Shown: positions 1 to 7,553 of the stretch, one piece after another
Layout of the letters: every line of letters starts with the position of its first letter
Numbering within the stretch: the first letter of the stretch is position 1
Source: Nitrospiria bacterium
GTDB lineage: Bacteria; Nitrospirota; Nitrospiria; JACQBZ01
Length of the DNA stretch: 32,884 bases
Assembly: GCA_035517655.1 (NCBI GenBank)
Contig: DATIYJ010000013.1
Coordinates: forward strand, 1-32,884
Direction of reading: 5' to 3'
Position numbers and translations under genes: made by a program
Notes under the pieces: model-generated
What the model was told of the DNA's origin: nothing
Seen by the model: the letters and a program-made list of their open reading frames with translations, nothing else
Databases searched by the model: none

Positions 1-57
1 CGCCATCCGTCGAAGGTAAGGCTTGATGTAGGCGAACAGTCGCAGAAGGTTTTTCAT
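1..57 (-). CDS. ABC transporter permease/ATPase, N-terminus only (MsbA-like)
   Basis: Only the first 19 codons lie in the window; the gene runs off the left edge on the minus strand. The peptide begins MKNLLRLFAYIKPYLRRMA, the usual cytoplasmic lead-in (LLRLFxYIKPY) of half-size ABC exporters of the MsbA / lipid-flippase type, just before the first membrane segment. A GCAGG sequence about 6 bases before the ATG could bind the ribosome. A good sigma-70 promoter lies immediately upstream, so the gene is probably transcribed separately from the PAS/GGDEF/EAL gene before it. The assignment rests on a very short stretch; the substrate cannot be told. Confidence 0.6.
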   Translation of the reverse strand, partial: MKNLLRLFAYIKPYLRRMA

Positions 58-72
58 GGGATGCCTGCGACT

Positions 73-102
73 ATTATCTTATCGGCGGGATCGCTTTGTC
101 AA
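73..102 (-). promoter_or_regulatory. Sigma-70-type promoter for the ABC transporter gene
   Basis: On the minus strand TTGACA (102-97) and GATAAT (78-73) are separated by 18 bases. The predicted start of transcription is near 66, about ten bases before the ATG at 57. It sits in the 63-base gap after the PAS/GGDEF/EAL stop codon. Confidence 0.55.
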
Positions 103-120
103 TGGATGGGGCTAAGGAAT

Positions 121-3100
121 CTATTTTGTTGAGTGGGATCGGGCCTTCTTCAATCCCCAGGGCGAATCGGTCAGCCAGCGGGCCAATTCCTCGGCCGGAA
201 TCGGTCGGCTCATGTAATACCCCTGGGCCGCGTCGCAGCCCATCTCCACCAACCGCTCCAGGACCTCCCGGCTTTCCACGCCTTCGGCCACGACCTTCAG
301 ACCGAGGTTGTGCGCCAGATCGATCGTCGACCGCACGATCACCGCGTCGTCCGCGTTCGCGGCCATGCCCAGGACGAACGACTTGTCCACCTTGACCTCG
401 TCGACCGGCAGTTTCTTCAGATAACCCAGGGAGGAATAGCCGGCGCCGAAGTCGTCGATCGAAAAACGGATGTTCTTCGACCGCAGCCGCGTGAGGATCT
501 CCATGGCGCGCGCCGGATCGGCCATGATCGCGCTCTCGGTGATTTCCAGTTCCAACCCGGCCGGCAGGGCCCCGGAGCTTTGAAGAAGGCCTGTGATCTG
601 GTCCGGCAGCTGCGGATCCTGAAGGCTTCGGGCCGAAAGATTGACCGCGACCGAGAGATCGATCCCGCTCCGGCGCCACGCGCGCCATTGGCCGAGCGCG
701 TTTTCCAGGACCCACAACGTGAGCTGCTTGATAAAGCCGGTGTGCTCCGCGAGGGTGATAAACTCGTCCGGAGGAATCAGGCCGCGTTCCGGATGGCGCC
801 AGCGGATCAAGGCCTCGACGCCGGTGGTCTGCCGGGTCTTCAGATCGATCTTCGGCTGATAATAGAGGACGAATTCCCGGCGCTCGACGGCATGGCGCAT
901 TTCGGCCATCAAGGCCAAGCGGCTCGGGCTGTGCCGGTCGTGTTCCGAGACGTAGACGGCAAAACCGCTCGAGGACTGCTTCGCCGAGTACATGGCCACG
1001 TCCGCGCGCCGCATCAGCCTGTCGACGTCATCCCCGTGTTCCGGGAACAGGGCGATGCCGATGCTGGCCCCGACTTCGAGAAAGAACCCTTCCACGACGA
1101 AGGGCCGGTCCAGCGCCTCCAGGATTTTCTGGGCGGCCACGGTGGCGCCGTCGATGTCCGTCGCCGGCAGCAGCACCGCAAACTCATCCCCGCCCAGCCG
1201 TGCGACCGTGTCGGACTCCCGAAGCACGCTCAGGACGCGCGGCCCCACCTGTTTCAAGAGAAGGTCCCCGTGATGATGTCCCAGGGCGTCGTTGACGTCC
1301 TTGAAATGGTCCAGGTCCATGAGCAGCAGCGCCAGCGGCCGGCCCTCCCGATCGGCGGAATGAATCGCCTGCCGCAGGCGGTCCAAAACCAGCGTGCGGT
1401 TGGGCAGATCGGTCAAGGTGTCGTGCAGCGCCTGGTACTCCAGCGCGGCGGCCTGCGTTTTGCGCTCGGTGATGTCGCGGACGATCGTCAGCACTTCGTT
1501 CGTCCCGCTCACCACGATCCGGGCCTCGTAGTCCCGCCGGCCGCCTTTGACCAGAAGCGGGTATTCAAAGACCTGCGTCTCGCCGGTTTCGAGCGCCTGC
1601 CGCGTATAATGCATGAACGGCTCGGCGACATCGGGCGGCAGCACTTCCCGAACCTCCTTGCCTAAAAATTGATTGGGAGGGACAAAGGGCTCCAGGCCCT
1701 TGGCGGGAATGAAATCCAAGTAAACTCCCTCCCGGTTGATCCGGAACATCATGTCCGGCATCGCGTTCAGGAGGGCGCGGTTCTGAGCTTCGCTCTTGCG
1801 CAACGCTTCTTCGGCCTTCCGGCGCTCCGTGATGTCTTGGACCGTACCGATCATCCGAATCGGCTTGCCGGCCTGATCAAAAGTCACTTCGGCCTGTTCA
1901 TGAACAATGCGCTCCGCGCCGCTCGGCAAGACGATGCGGTGATCGATGCTGTAAGGTCGTTTCTTCCACAAGGCTTCATCAACCGACTTTGTGACAAACT
2001 CTCGATCCCCGGGATGAACCGTATTTAAGAAGGCCTCATACGTGGCGCCGAATTCCTGGGGAGACAAGCCGAAGATGCGATTAATTTCATCCGACCATTG
2101 CAATTCATTGGTTTGAATATTCCAGTCCCAGTTGCCCAGATGGGCGATGCGTTGCGCATCCGAAAGGCCTTTCTGGCTTTGGAACAGCGCCTCCTCCGCC
2201 TGTCGGCGATCGGTAACATCGCGAAAGCTCCAGACCCGTCCGACGCTTTTTCCTCCGATCCAATGAGGCTGGGAATAGCGCTCGAAGATCCTCCCGTCCT
2301 TGAATTCGAGCAGATCGAAGCTCTCCGAATCCGGTTGATCGTACAATGACCGCACTTTTTTAAGAAAGGCGTCGGGATCCTTCAACTGATCCAGAACAAA
2401 CGACAGCGGCTGCTTATGATCGCCCGCCGCCACCACGGATTCCGGAATCCGCCACAGCTTTAGAAACTTTTGATTAAAACTGACGATCCGGCCTTCATGG
2501 TCGACGACATATATCCCGTCGGCCGTCGATTCCAGCGTCGCCCGGAGCAAGGACACGGATTTCTCCAGTTCGGCCACGGCCTGCACTCGTTCGGAAATGT
2601 CTCTTGCAAAAGCGCAATTATACTCCTTTCCTTCGAATTCCAGATAATTCGCGTTGATTTCGACGGGGAAAATCCTTCCCGACTTTGTACGATGCCGGGT
2701 TTCCAAGGTGATGGAGCCGCGGCGTTTGAGTTCGCTCCACACCGGGGACCAGTTCTCGCGGGGAAAATCGGGATCAATATCGAAAACGGACATGGTGAGG
2801 AGCTCTTCCCTTGTATAGCCGAGAAAGCGGCTCGCCAACTCGTTGACGTTGAAAATGCGCGCGTCCGGTGTCAGCCAATAGATGGCGTCGCCGGCGCGGT
2901 CGATCGAAAACTGGGAAAACTTCAAGCGATCTTCCACGCGCTTCCGATCGGTGATGTCGCGGGCCACGCCGAAAAACCCGACCACTTTCCCCGTTTCACC
3001 GACCTGGGGCACGACCTTGTCTTCCACCCACCGGTATTCCCCCGTCTCCTTGTGGCGGAGGCGATACTCCCGTATGCCGGTCGACCGATCCTCCAGGATT

Positions 3101-3831
3101 TTCCGCGTCGATTCCGTCACGGTCGGAACATCTTCCGGGTGGAGGATTCGGAACCAGAGCCCCTCGTCTTCGATAAACTCTTCCGGCCGATATCCGACGA
3201 TATCCTCGGTCCGGGGGCTCATAAATTGGATCGTGCTCACCAAGGGATCTTCCTTGATGCCGACCGAGTAAATAATTTCCTCGATGTTGGTCAGGATTTT
3301 CCGAAGCTCTTCTTCGCTCTTCCTGAGTTCCTCCTCCGCTCTTATCCTTTCGGTCGTGTCGTGCACGGTGGCGATCACGCCGATGACCTCCCCCTGGTCG
3401 TTTCGGAACGGACCGTATCGGGCCGAAGTCCATCCCGTCCCGCCCGTTTTCTTGATGAAGACGGGGATATCCATGTACGCAAAGGTCTCGCCGGTCAACG
3501 CCTTTTCGACGCAGGCCTCGATGCCTTCCGCGATCTTTTTTTCGATCAGAAGCTTGCCGTCTTGTTCCAGGTAAAGGGACGGTAAATCCCTCGGACGTTT
3601 CCCCAAGACCGCCTCCGCCCGCAAACCGGTCAGTTCCTCCATATAGGGGTTCCAGACAAGGTATCGGAGCTGACGGTCATACAAGATGATGCCTTCCCGA
3701 ACATTCTCTATAATTTGCGTGTTGAACTGCTCGGATTCCCGGAAGCGCTTATCGATCGCGTTCGGAGCGGATTTGACGCGCGGGGTCCGCGCACGGGGAG
3801 CATCGGACGGCTTTCTGGTTTTTTTGGACAT
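121..3831 (-). CDS. Multi-PAS diguanylate cyclase/phosphodiesterase (GGDEF-EAL)
   Basis: This protein of about 1,236 residues makes and/or degrades cyclic di-GMP in response to signals sensed by PAS domains. Six PAS modules follow one another at roughly residues 30-150, 175-290, 300-420, 425-540, 555-670 and 685-790, most ending in a D-I/V/T-T-E/D-R linker. The GGDEF motif is intact near residue 879 and is preceded at the standard five-residue distance by RESD, the RxxD inhibitory product-binding site. The EAL domain keeps EALIRW (about 1004), the DDFGAGYSS loop and VVAEGVE, so the phosphodiesterase residues appear complete. No membrane segment is visible, suggesting a cytoplasmic sensor. The ATG at 3831 was chosen because the following MSKKTRK leads into a basic linker; an in-frame ATG at 3885 adds 18 unconvincing residues. 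Neither start has a clear ribosome site. Which activity dominates cannot be read from sequence. Confidence 0.93.
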   Translation of the reverse strand: MSKKTRKPSDAPRARTPRVKSAPNAIDKRFRESEQFNTQIIENVREGIILYDRQLRYLVWNPYMEELTGLRAEAVLGKRPRDLPSLYLEQDGKLLIEKKIAEGIEACVEKALTGETFAYMDIPVFIKKTGGTGWTSARYGPFRNDQGEVIGVIATVHDTTERIRAEEELRKSEEELRKILTNIEEIIYSVGIKEDPLVSTIQFMSPRTEDIVGYRPEEFIEDEGLWFRILHPEDVPTVTESTRKILEDRSTGIREYRLRHKETGEYRWVEDKVVPQVGETGKVVGFFGVARDITDRKRVEDRLKFSQFSIDRAGDAIYWLTPDARIFNVNELASRFLGYTREELLTMSVFDIDPDFPRENWSPVWSELKRRGSITLETRHRTKSGRIFPVEINANYLEFEGKEYNCAFARDISERVQAVAELEKSVSLLRATLESTADGIYVVDHEGRIVSFNQKFLKLWRIPESVVAAGDHKQPLSFVLDQLKDPDAFLKKVRSLYDQPDSESFDLLEFKDGRIFERYSQPHWIGGKSVGRVWSFRDVTDRRQAEEALFQSQKGLSDAQRIAHLGNWDWNIQTNELQWSDEINRIFGLSPQEFGATYEAFLNTVHPGDREFVTKSVDEALWKKRPYSIDHRIVLPSGAERIVHEQAEVTFDQAGKPIRMIGTVQDITERRKAEEALRKSEAQNRALLNAMPDMMFRINREGVYLDFIPAKGLEPFVPPNQFLGKEVREVLPPDVAEPFMHYTRQALETGETQVFEYPLLVKGGRRDYEARIVVSGTNEVLTIVRDITERKTQAAALEYQALHDTLTDLPNRTLVLDRLRQAIHSADREGRPLALLLMDLDHFKDVNDALGHHHGDLLLKQVGPRVLSVLRESDTVARLGGDEFAVLLPATDIDGATVAAQKILEALDRPFVVEGFFLEVGASIGIALFPEHGDDVDRLMRRADVAMYSAKQSSSGFAVYVSEHDRHSPSRLALMAEMRHAVERREFVLYYQPKIDLKTRQTTGVEALIRWRHPERGLIPPDEFITLAEHTGFIKQLTLWVLENALGQWRAWRRSGIDLSVAVNLSARSLQDPQLPDQITGLLQSSGALPAGLELEITESAIMADPARAMEILTRLRSKNIRFSIDDFGAGYSSLGYLKKLPVDEVKVDKSFVLGMAANADDAVIVRSTIDLAHNLGLKVVAEGVESREVLERLVEMGCDAAQGYYMSRPIPAEELARWLTDSPWGLKKARSHSTK

Positions 3832-3860
3832 GAGGTGGGCTCTTTTTATATAGCCGGGTC

Positions 3861-3923
3861 TTACGTGTCTACGGACCTCGTCCATCGTGACGATATAGGA
3901 GTCGGCCTTTTAGCCCTCGCCAT
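3861..3923 (-). CDS. Possible 20-residue leader ORF ahead of the GGDEF-EAL gene
   Basis: An ATG at 3923 opens a 20-codon frame (starting MARAKRPTP, ending RSVDT) that stops at 3861, between the two candidate starts of the GGDEF-EAL gene and overlapping the upstream one in another frame. The consensus -10 at 3935-3930 puts transcription start at about 3923, i.e. on this ATG, so it would be translated from a leaderless end. It is basic and resembles nothing I know. It may be a chance frame or a translational control element. Confidence 0.25.
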   Translation of the reverse strand: MARAKRPTPISSRWTRSVDT

Positions 3924-3929
3924 GATTTA

Positions 3930-3958
3930 AGTATATCTTTGGATGCGCAGGCTGTCAA
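3930..3958 (-). promoter_or_regulatory. Consensus sigma-70 promoter for the GGDEF-EAL gene
   Basis: Minus-strand TTGACA (3958-3953) and TATACT (3935-3930) are 17 bases apart, a near-perfect match. Transcription should start near 3923, giving a leader of about 90 bases to the ATG at 3831. Confidence 0.7.
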
Positions 3959-4016
3959 TCGGACTCCGCCCGCGCCGGGGGCCGCAACTGCCGGTGAAAC
4001 TTGACCAAAACCATCA

Positions 4017-4045
4017 TTGACATGGCGCATGGCTTATTCTATAGT
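4017..4045 (+). promoter_or_regulatory. Consensus sigma-70 promoter reading into a structured intergenic region
   Basis: Plus-strand TTGACA (4017-4022) and TATAGT (4040-4045) have the ideal 17-base spacing. No convincing coding frame follows for 400 bases; what follows is a series of GC-rich stem-loops. The promoter may drive a small RNA or a very long leader for the membrane-protein gene at 4473. Confidence 0.55.
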
Positions 4046-4051
4046 GGCCGG

Positions 4052-4160
4052 AGAATCGATATACCCGAAAGGGAGTCGGATCCTACGCCGACCCGGGCGG
4101 GATGACGGAAAATGGGGTCCGCCTTACGGCGCGGCGCAACGGTCGTAGGCTTTCGCCGCT
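4052..4160 (+). ncRNA. Candidate structured RNA (run of stem-loops) downstream of a consensus promoter
   Basis: Within 100 bases of the promoter the sequence can form CCC-GAAA-GGG (4064-4073), GTCGG/CCGAC with an 8-base loop (4075-4092), GGCGGG/TCCGCC (4096-4101 with 4118-4123), a competing CGCC-TTAC-GGCG (4120-4131), and GCGGCG/CGCCGC (4131-4136 with 4154-4159). The two middle hairpins share bases and exclude each other, as in a switch. I could not match it to a known riboswitch, 6S, 4.5S, tmRNA or RNase P consensus. There is no U-tract terminator, so the 3' end is unknown. The rest of the gap, 4160-4268, shows only weak open frames. High local G+C could produce some of these stems by chance. 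Confidence 0.3.
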
Positions 4161-4268
4161 GCTGCATTGATATCGGGACCCCGGAAGAATGGAACTCAAT
4201 GGAACTTGGGGTGGAATGCGAAGAGGTTGGTCTACGAAGGATGGATGGGACAAGAAAGCCGAACGCGA

Positions 4269-4358
4269 TCAGTCATCACTCATGCTGGTGACCACACCGG
4301 CCGTCACGAGCACGACGACCGCGACAATGAGAAGCAACCAAAGCGGAAGATACGACAT
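4269..4358 (-). CDS. 29-residue single-span membrane peptide
   Basis: This gene is too short for routine gene finders. It starts with ATG at 4358 and encodes MSYLPLW, then an uninterrupted hydrophobic stretch of Leu, Ile, Val and Ala (about residues 4-24) and a short polar tail ending SMSDD. A strong Shine-Dalgarno sequence (AAAGGGGGTG) lies 5 bases before the ATG, the best argument that it is real. The pattern is that of small single-pass inner-membrane peptides that act as accessory subunits or regulators of larger membrane proteins. No family is recognised. It is divergent from the membrane-protein gene at 4473 and shares its intergenic region, where a CCCCT/AGGGG inverted repeat lies. Confidence 0.55.
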   Translation of the reverse strand: MSYLPLWLLLIVAVVVLVTAGVVTSMSDD

Positions 4359-4403
4359 CGTTGCACCCCCTTTAAATGATTTTTCAGTATGATGAACTTT
4401 TAG

Positions 4404-4421
4404 CCCCTATATGTCAAGGGG
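4404..4421. promoter_or_regulatory. Inverted repeat in a divergent intergenic region, possible operator
   Basis: CCCCT (4404-4408) and AGGGG (4417-4421) form an inverted repeat with an 8-base centre. On the minus strand the centre includes TTGACA, with CATACT about 20 bases further on, a poorly spaced promoter for the 29-residue peptide. AAAAGTT flanks the palindrome on both sides in the same orientation. A regulator bound here could control the small peptide and the gene at 4473; this is inference from position. Confidence 0.25.
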
Positions 4422-4472
4422 TAACTTTTCGGACGGCTTGACGGATCGATCGAATCGGGGAGAAAATGATCC

Positions 4473-4850
4473 ATGTTCGAACTGTCGCTGGTTGCGGTGA
4501 TCGTGACGGCCGTCTTGGCCGTCCGATGGATCATGAACATCGGCTTCTCGGCCTCCACGTGGACGGAGTTGGGCTTGCTGGTCCTGGCGGCCGGAATCAT
4601 CGAGGGCATACCCGCCGGGCTTTATTATCACGTCGTCCTGTACCGGCTGCTCCATCCACGGGGCCAGCTTCCGTCCGGATGGTGGATTTCCCCCGTCCAG
4701 TACCACGTTTATCTGACCGCGGAGGAGACCCGGAGGGTGCGTCGGTGGTTTTTTCTGGGCGGTTTCGGCTTCCTTCTTTGCATCCTGGGAGGGATCCTGG
4801 CCCTCTCCGGAATGGCGTTTGGAGAAACGATTCATGGCCATATTGATTAG
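4473..4850 (+). CDS. Hypothetical membrane protein
   Basis: The 125-residue protein has three likely membrane segments: residues about 3-25, 32-58 and 92-115. Between the last two lies a hydrophilic stretch with Pro, Trp and a basic TAEETRRVRRW sequence, probably cytoplasmic. I do not recognise a family and see no catalytic motif. The ATG at 4473 is preceded by GGGGAG about 11 bases upstream; a nearby ATG at 4466 is in another frame. The downstream GNAT gene starts inside its last codons, so the two are probably co-transcribed. The assignment as a gene rests on its length, its hydrophobic pattern and this coupling. Confidence 0.7.
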   Translation: MFELSLVAVIVTAVLAVRWIMNIGFSASTWTELGLLVLAAGIIEGIPAGLYYHVVLYRLLHPRGQLPSGWWISPVQYHVYLTAEETRRVRRWFFLGGFGFLLCILGGILALSGMAFGETIHGHID

Positions 4851-5244
4851 GGAAGGACAGGATGTCGATGTAAAACAGCTTCAGGCCCTGTATCATCACG
4901 CCCCGTGGGCGAAGGGCCGCGATCCTGACGGCATCAAGCGGATGCTGGAGAACACGGATTATGTTTTTTCGGCCTGGGACGGCCCGCGGCTGATCGGGTT
5001 CGCGCGGGTTATGACCGACCGCATCTATCGCGCGACGCTCTGGGATGTGGTCGTTCATCCCGACGTTCAAGGCCGTGGCGTGGGGGAAACTTTGATGAAG
5101 ACGATTTTATCCCATCCCGTCCTGTCCCGGGTCCAGAAATTCTGGTTGAACACGCGGGACAAGCAGGCCTTCTACGAGCGTTTCGGCTTTGTCCGAAGCG
5201 ATCAGGGAATGGTCCGGGACAATCCCGAAGGGGGCGCCTCATGA
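4834..5244 (+). CDS. GNAT-family N-acetyltransferase
   Basis: A 136-residue single-domain acetyltransferase that would move an acetyl group from acetyl-CoA to an unknown amine. The acetyl-CoA pyrophosphate-binding motif A is clear: VVVHPDVQGRGVGETLM, containing the Q-x-x-G-x-G signature. The C-terminal AFYERFGF is the usual GNAT motif B ending. The ATG at 4834 is preferred because GGAG lies 10 bases upstream; a TTG at 4819 in the same frame would add five residues. It overlaps the upstream membrane-protein gene by 17 bases and the downstream peptidase gene by 4 bases (ATGA), so the three form an operon. Confidence 0.85.
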   Translation: MAILIREGQDVDVKQLQALYHHAPWAKGRDPDGIKRMLENTDYVFSAWDGPRLIGFARVMTDRIYRATLWDVVVHPDVQGRGVGETLMKTILSHPVLSRVQKFWLNTRDKQAFYERFGFVRSDQGMVRDNPEGGAS

Positions 5245-6374
5245 TTCGAGCGGAACGGATGTCCGCCGCCTTCCTCGAGTTGGTTCGGATCGACAGCCTT
5301 TCCCGCGAAGAAGGGAAGATCGCGGAGCGCCTGGTCCGTGAACTGAAAGCGCTGGGAAGCGAGGTTTACGTCGACGACGCCGGGTCCAAGGTCGGCGGAG
5401 AGACCGGAAACATCATCGCCCGTTTTCCGGGCGGCCGGACCGGAGAACCGGTTCTGTTGTCGGCTCATATGGACACGGTCGTCCCGGGCCGCGGGATCAA
5501 ACCGATTCGCGAGCCGGACCGGATCCGGACCGACGGCACGACGATCCTGGGCGCGGACGACAAATCCGGAATCGCGATCATTTTGGAAGTCCTCACGGTC
5601 TTGAACGAACGGGAAATTCCCCACCCGCCGGTCGAAGTGGTCTTTACGATCTGCGAAGAGGCCGGCCTGATCGGGGCCAAGCATTTGGATATCCGATCGC
5701 TCCGGTCGCGCCATGGACTGGTCCTGGACAGTTGTCCGGCCGACTCGCTCTTCACGCGCGGGCCGGCGGCGGATAAACTCGAATTCACGGTGCACGGTCA
5801 CGCGGCGCACGCCGGGGTCTGCCCGGAGGAAGGGCTCAACGCGATCCGGATCGCGGCCGAGGCGATCGCCCGGATGCGGCTGGGCCGGATCGATGCCGAA
5901 ACGACCGCGAACCTCGGCCTGATCGAAGGCGGTAGCGCGGTGAACATCGTTCCGGACCGGGTCGTGATCCGCGGCGAGGCCCGAAGCCACGACGAAGCCA
6001 AGCTCGCCGCCCAGTCGTCGCACATGGCGGAATGTTTTGAGACCGCCGCCCGCGCGCACCGCCTGATGAAGGACGGCCGGGAAATTCAGGCCCGGGTGGA
6101 GGGAAAGATCGAGCGGGATTATCCGCGCATGACCCTCGGCGATGACGCGCCGGTCGTCCAATGGATCAAGGCGGCCGCGGCAACGCTGGGCGTCTCGATC
6201 GCCTGCCGGAAAACCGGCGGCGGATGCGACGCGAACGTCTTCAACGGACACGGGCTGAACGTGGCCAATCTCGGAACCGGCATGCGCGAGATCCATACCG
6301 TCAAGGAGCATCTGCTCCTCCGGGAGTTCGAACAGACGGCCCGCGTGGTGCTGGAAATGCTCCGCGCGGTGTGA
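5241..6374 (+). CDS. M20-family metallopeptidase (PepT-like)
   Basis: The 377-residue protein belongs to the M20 peptidase/deacylase family, which uses two zinc ions to cleave small peptides or N-acyl groups. Metal and catalytic residues are in place: SAHMDTV (His76, Asp78), GADDKSG (Asp106 bridging), ICEEAG (catalytic Glu139 and metal-binding Glu140), the Asp of VLDSC (163), and a C-terminal EIHTVKEH. A dimerisation domain lies at about 175-285, beginning KLEFTVHGHAAHAG. Length and the TTILGADDKSG signature resemble peptidase T-like and YqjE-type M20 enzymes, but substrate cannot be fixed. The start overlaps the GNAT stop by ATGA, implying translational coupling. Confidence 0.88.
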   Translation: MIRAERMSAAFLELVRIDSLSREEGKIAERLVRELKALGSEVYVDDAGSKVGGETGNIIARFPGGRTGEPVLLSAHMDTVVPGRGIKPIREPDRIRTDGTTILGADDKSGIAIILEVLTVLNEREIPHPPVEVVFTICEEAGLIGAKHLDIRSLRSRHGLVLDSCPADSLFTRGPAADKLEFTVHGHAAHAGVCPEEGLNAIRIAAEAIARMRLGRIDAETTANLGLIEGGSAVNIVPDRVVIRGEARSHDEAKLAAQSSHMAECFETAARAHRLMKDGREIQARVEGKIERDYPRMTLGDDAPVVQWIKAAAATLGVSIACRKTGGGCDANVFNGHGLNVANLGTGMREIHTVKEHLLLREFEQTARVVLEMLRAV

Positions 6375-6391
6375 GATAATACGAAACCCGT

Positions 6392-6994
6392 ATGGAAATC
6401 GATCCGCAGCAGCTCAATCCCTCACAGGCCTACGACCTGATGATCAGCATCATCGTCCCGCGGCCGATCGCGTTCATTTCGACCCTGAACACCGAAGGAC
6501 TCCCGAACGCCGCCCCGTTCTCGTTCTTCAACGGGGTCTCGACCGATCCTCCGATGGTGGCGATTTCGATCGCGCGGCGCGGCCAGGAAAAAAAAGGGAC
6601 GCTGCGAAACATCGAGGACTCGGGGGAATTCGTGGTGAACGCGGTGGACGAGAATCTGGCGGAGGGAATGAACCGGGCCGCGGGAAACTATCCCCGGAGC
6701 ACGAACAAGTTCGAGGTCGCCGGACTCACGGCGAAGCCCAGCGTCAAGGTCAAGCCCCCGCGAATCGGCGAGTCCCCGATCAGCCTGGAATGCCGGCTCG
6801 TGCAGGTCATGCCGCTTCCGGAATCAAAAGACGCCCTGGTCATCGGTCGGGTCGTTTACATTCATCTGAATGACGCGCTTTGGCGTGACGGCAGCGTCGA
6901 CCCGGCGCGTCTTCGCGCCATCGGCCGCTTGGGCCAGTCCAACTATTGCCGCGTCCGGGATACGTTCCGCCTCGACCGTCCGCAGACGGGGTGA
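6392..6994 (+). CDS. Flavin reductase-like / flavoredoxin-type FMN-binding protein
   Basis: The 200-residue protein has the split-barrel fold of the flavin_reduct family. Typical blocks are PRPIAFISTLNTEG near the N-terminus, APFSFFNGVSTDPPMVAIS, and a later NKFEVAGLT stretch. Members bind FMN and act as flavin reductases, flavoredoxins or oxygen-reactive FMN proteins; the exact reaction is not evident. It starts 17 bases after the peptidase stop and has no clear ribosome site, so it may be read through from that operon. Its end is only 8 bases from the end of the convergent NUDIX gene, leaving no room for a separate terminator. Confidence 0.85.
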   Translation: MEIDPQQLNPSQAYDLMISIIVPRPIAFISTLNTEGLPNAAPFSFFNGVSTDPPMVAISIARRGQEKKGTLRNIEDSGEFVVNAVDENLAEGMNRAAGNYPRSTNKFEVAGLTAKPSVKVKPPRIGESPISLECRLVQVMPLPESKDALVIGRVVYIHLNDALWRDGSVDPARLRAIGRLGQSNYCRVRDTFRLDRPQTG

Positions 6995-7002
6995 CCTCTT
7001 TT

Positions 7003-7545
7003 TCAAGCCTTCCTGACACGGTGCTGATACCACAGCGCCGCCAGCATCGACTTGCTGTCCACGATCTGTCCGGTCACGGCCAGGCGGTAAAATTCATCAA
7101 AGGGCATCCTCACCCGTTCGATAAACTCGCCGTCGTCGGGAAGGAGGGACGAATCCTTCGCCAGCTCCGTCCCCAGATAGATCTCGATGTTGCCGGTCGA
7201 AAACCCGACCGAGTGGTAATACCGGAAGAGCCATTCCATTTTCGCCGGCCGAACGCCGGTCTCCTCCTCGCACTCCCGCCGTCCCGTCTCTTCCCTGGAT
7301 TCGCCGGGGTTGATGATCCCGGCCGGGATCTCGAGGATCACCTGCCCGATCGCCTGCCGGTACTGCCGGACGAGATGGACCGTTCCGTCGGCCTCGATCG
7401 GAAGCACCCCGACCGCGTCCGGCGGCCGGACGATCTCCCGCACCGCCTCCCGTCCGTCGGGCAGCCGGACGATCCGCTCCTCGGCCCGGACGTATTTCCC
7501 GTGATACACGGTTTTTGAGCGGAGCAACGTTTCCTCAAGAGACAT
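7003..7545 (-). CDS. NUDIX hydrolase, ADP-ribose pyrophosphatase type
   Basis: A 180-residue NUDIX enzyme. The complete NUDIX box GX5EX7REUXEEXGU runs from Gly76 to Val98 (with RECEEETGV at its end), so the metal-binding glutamates are all there. The overall layout (VYHGKYVRAEE, then AVGVLPI, VRQYRQAIG, LEIPAG, a C-terminal substrate loop) is that of ADP-ribose pyrophosphatases of the NudF/YffH group, which hydrolyse ADP-ribose or other nucleoside diphosphate sugars. It starts 8 bases after the glutaredoxin stop, with AGGGTG close to its ATG, and is the last gene of that minus-strand run. Confidence 0.9.
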   Translation of the reverse strand: MSLEETLLRSKTVYHGKYVRAEERIVRLPDGREAVREIVRPPDAVGVLPIEADGTVHLVRQYRQAIGQVILEIPAGIINPGESREETGRRECEEETGVRPAKMEWLFRYYHSVGFSTGNIEIYLGTELAKDSSLLPDDGEFIERVRMPFDEFYRLAVTGQIVDSKSMLAALWYQHRVRKA

Positions 7546-7553
7546 CGGACACC

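Noticed and set aside
133-1665. Long open frame on the plus strand
   Set aside because: It lies fully antisense to the GGDEF-EAL domains and its composition is that of a GC-rich shadow frame; no family features.
4167-4392. Two plus-strand frames in the 4.2-4.4 kb gap
   Set aside because: No ribosome sites, no family features, and antisense to the better-supported 29-residue peptide gene.
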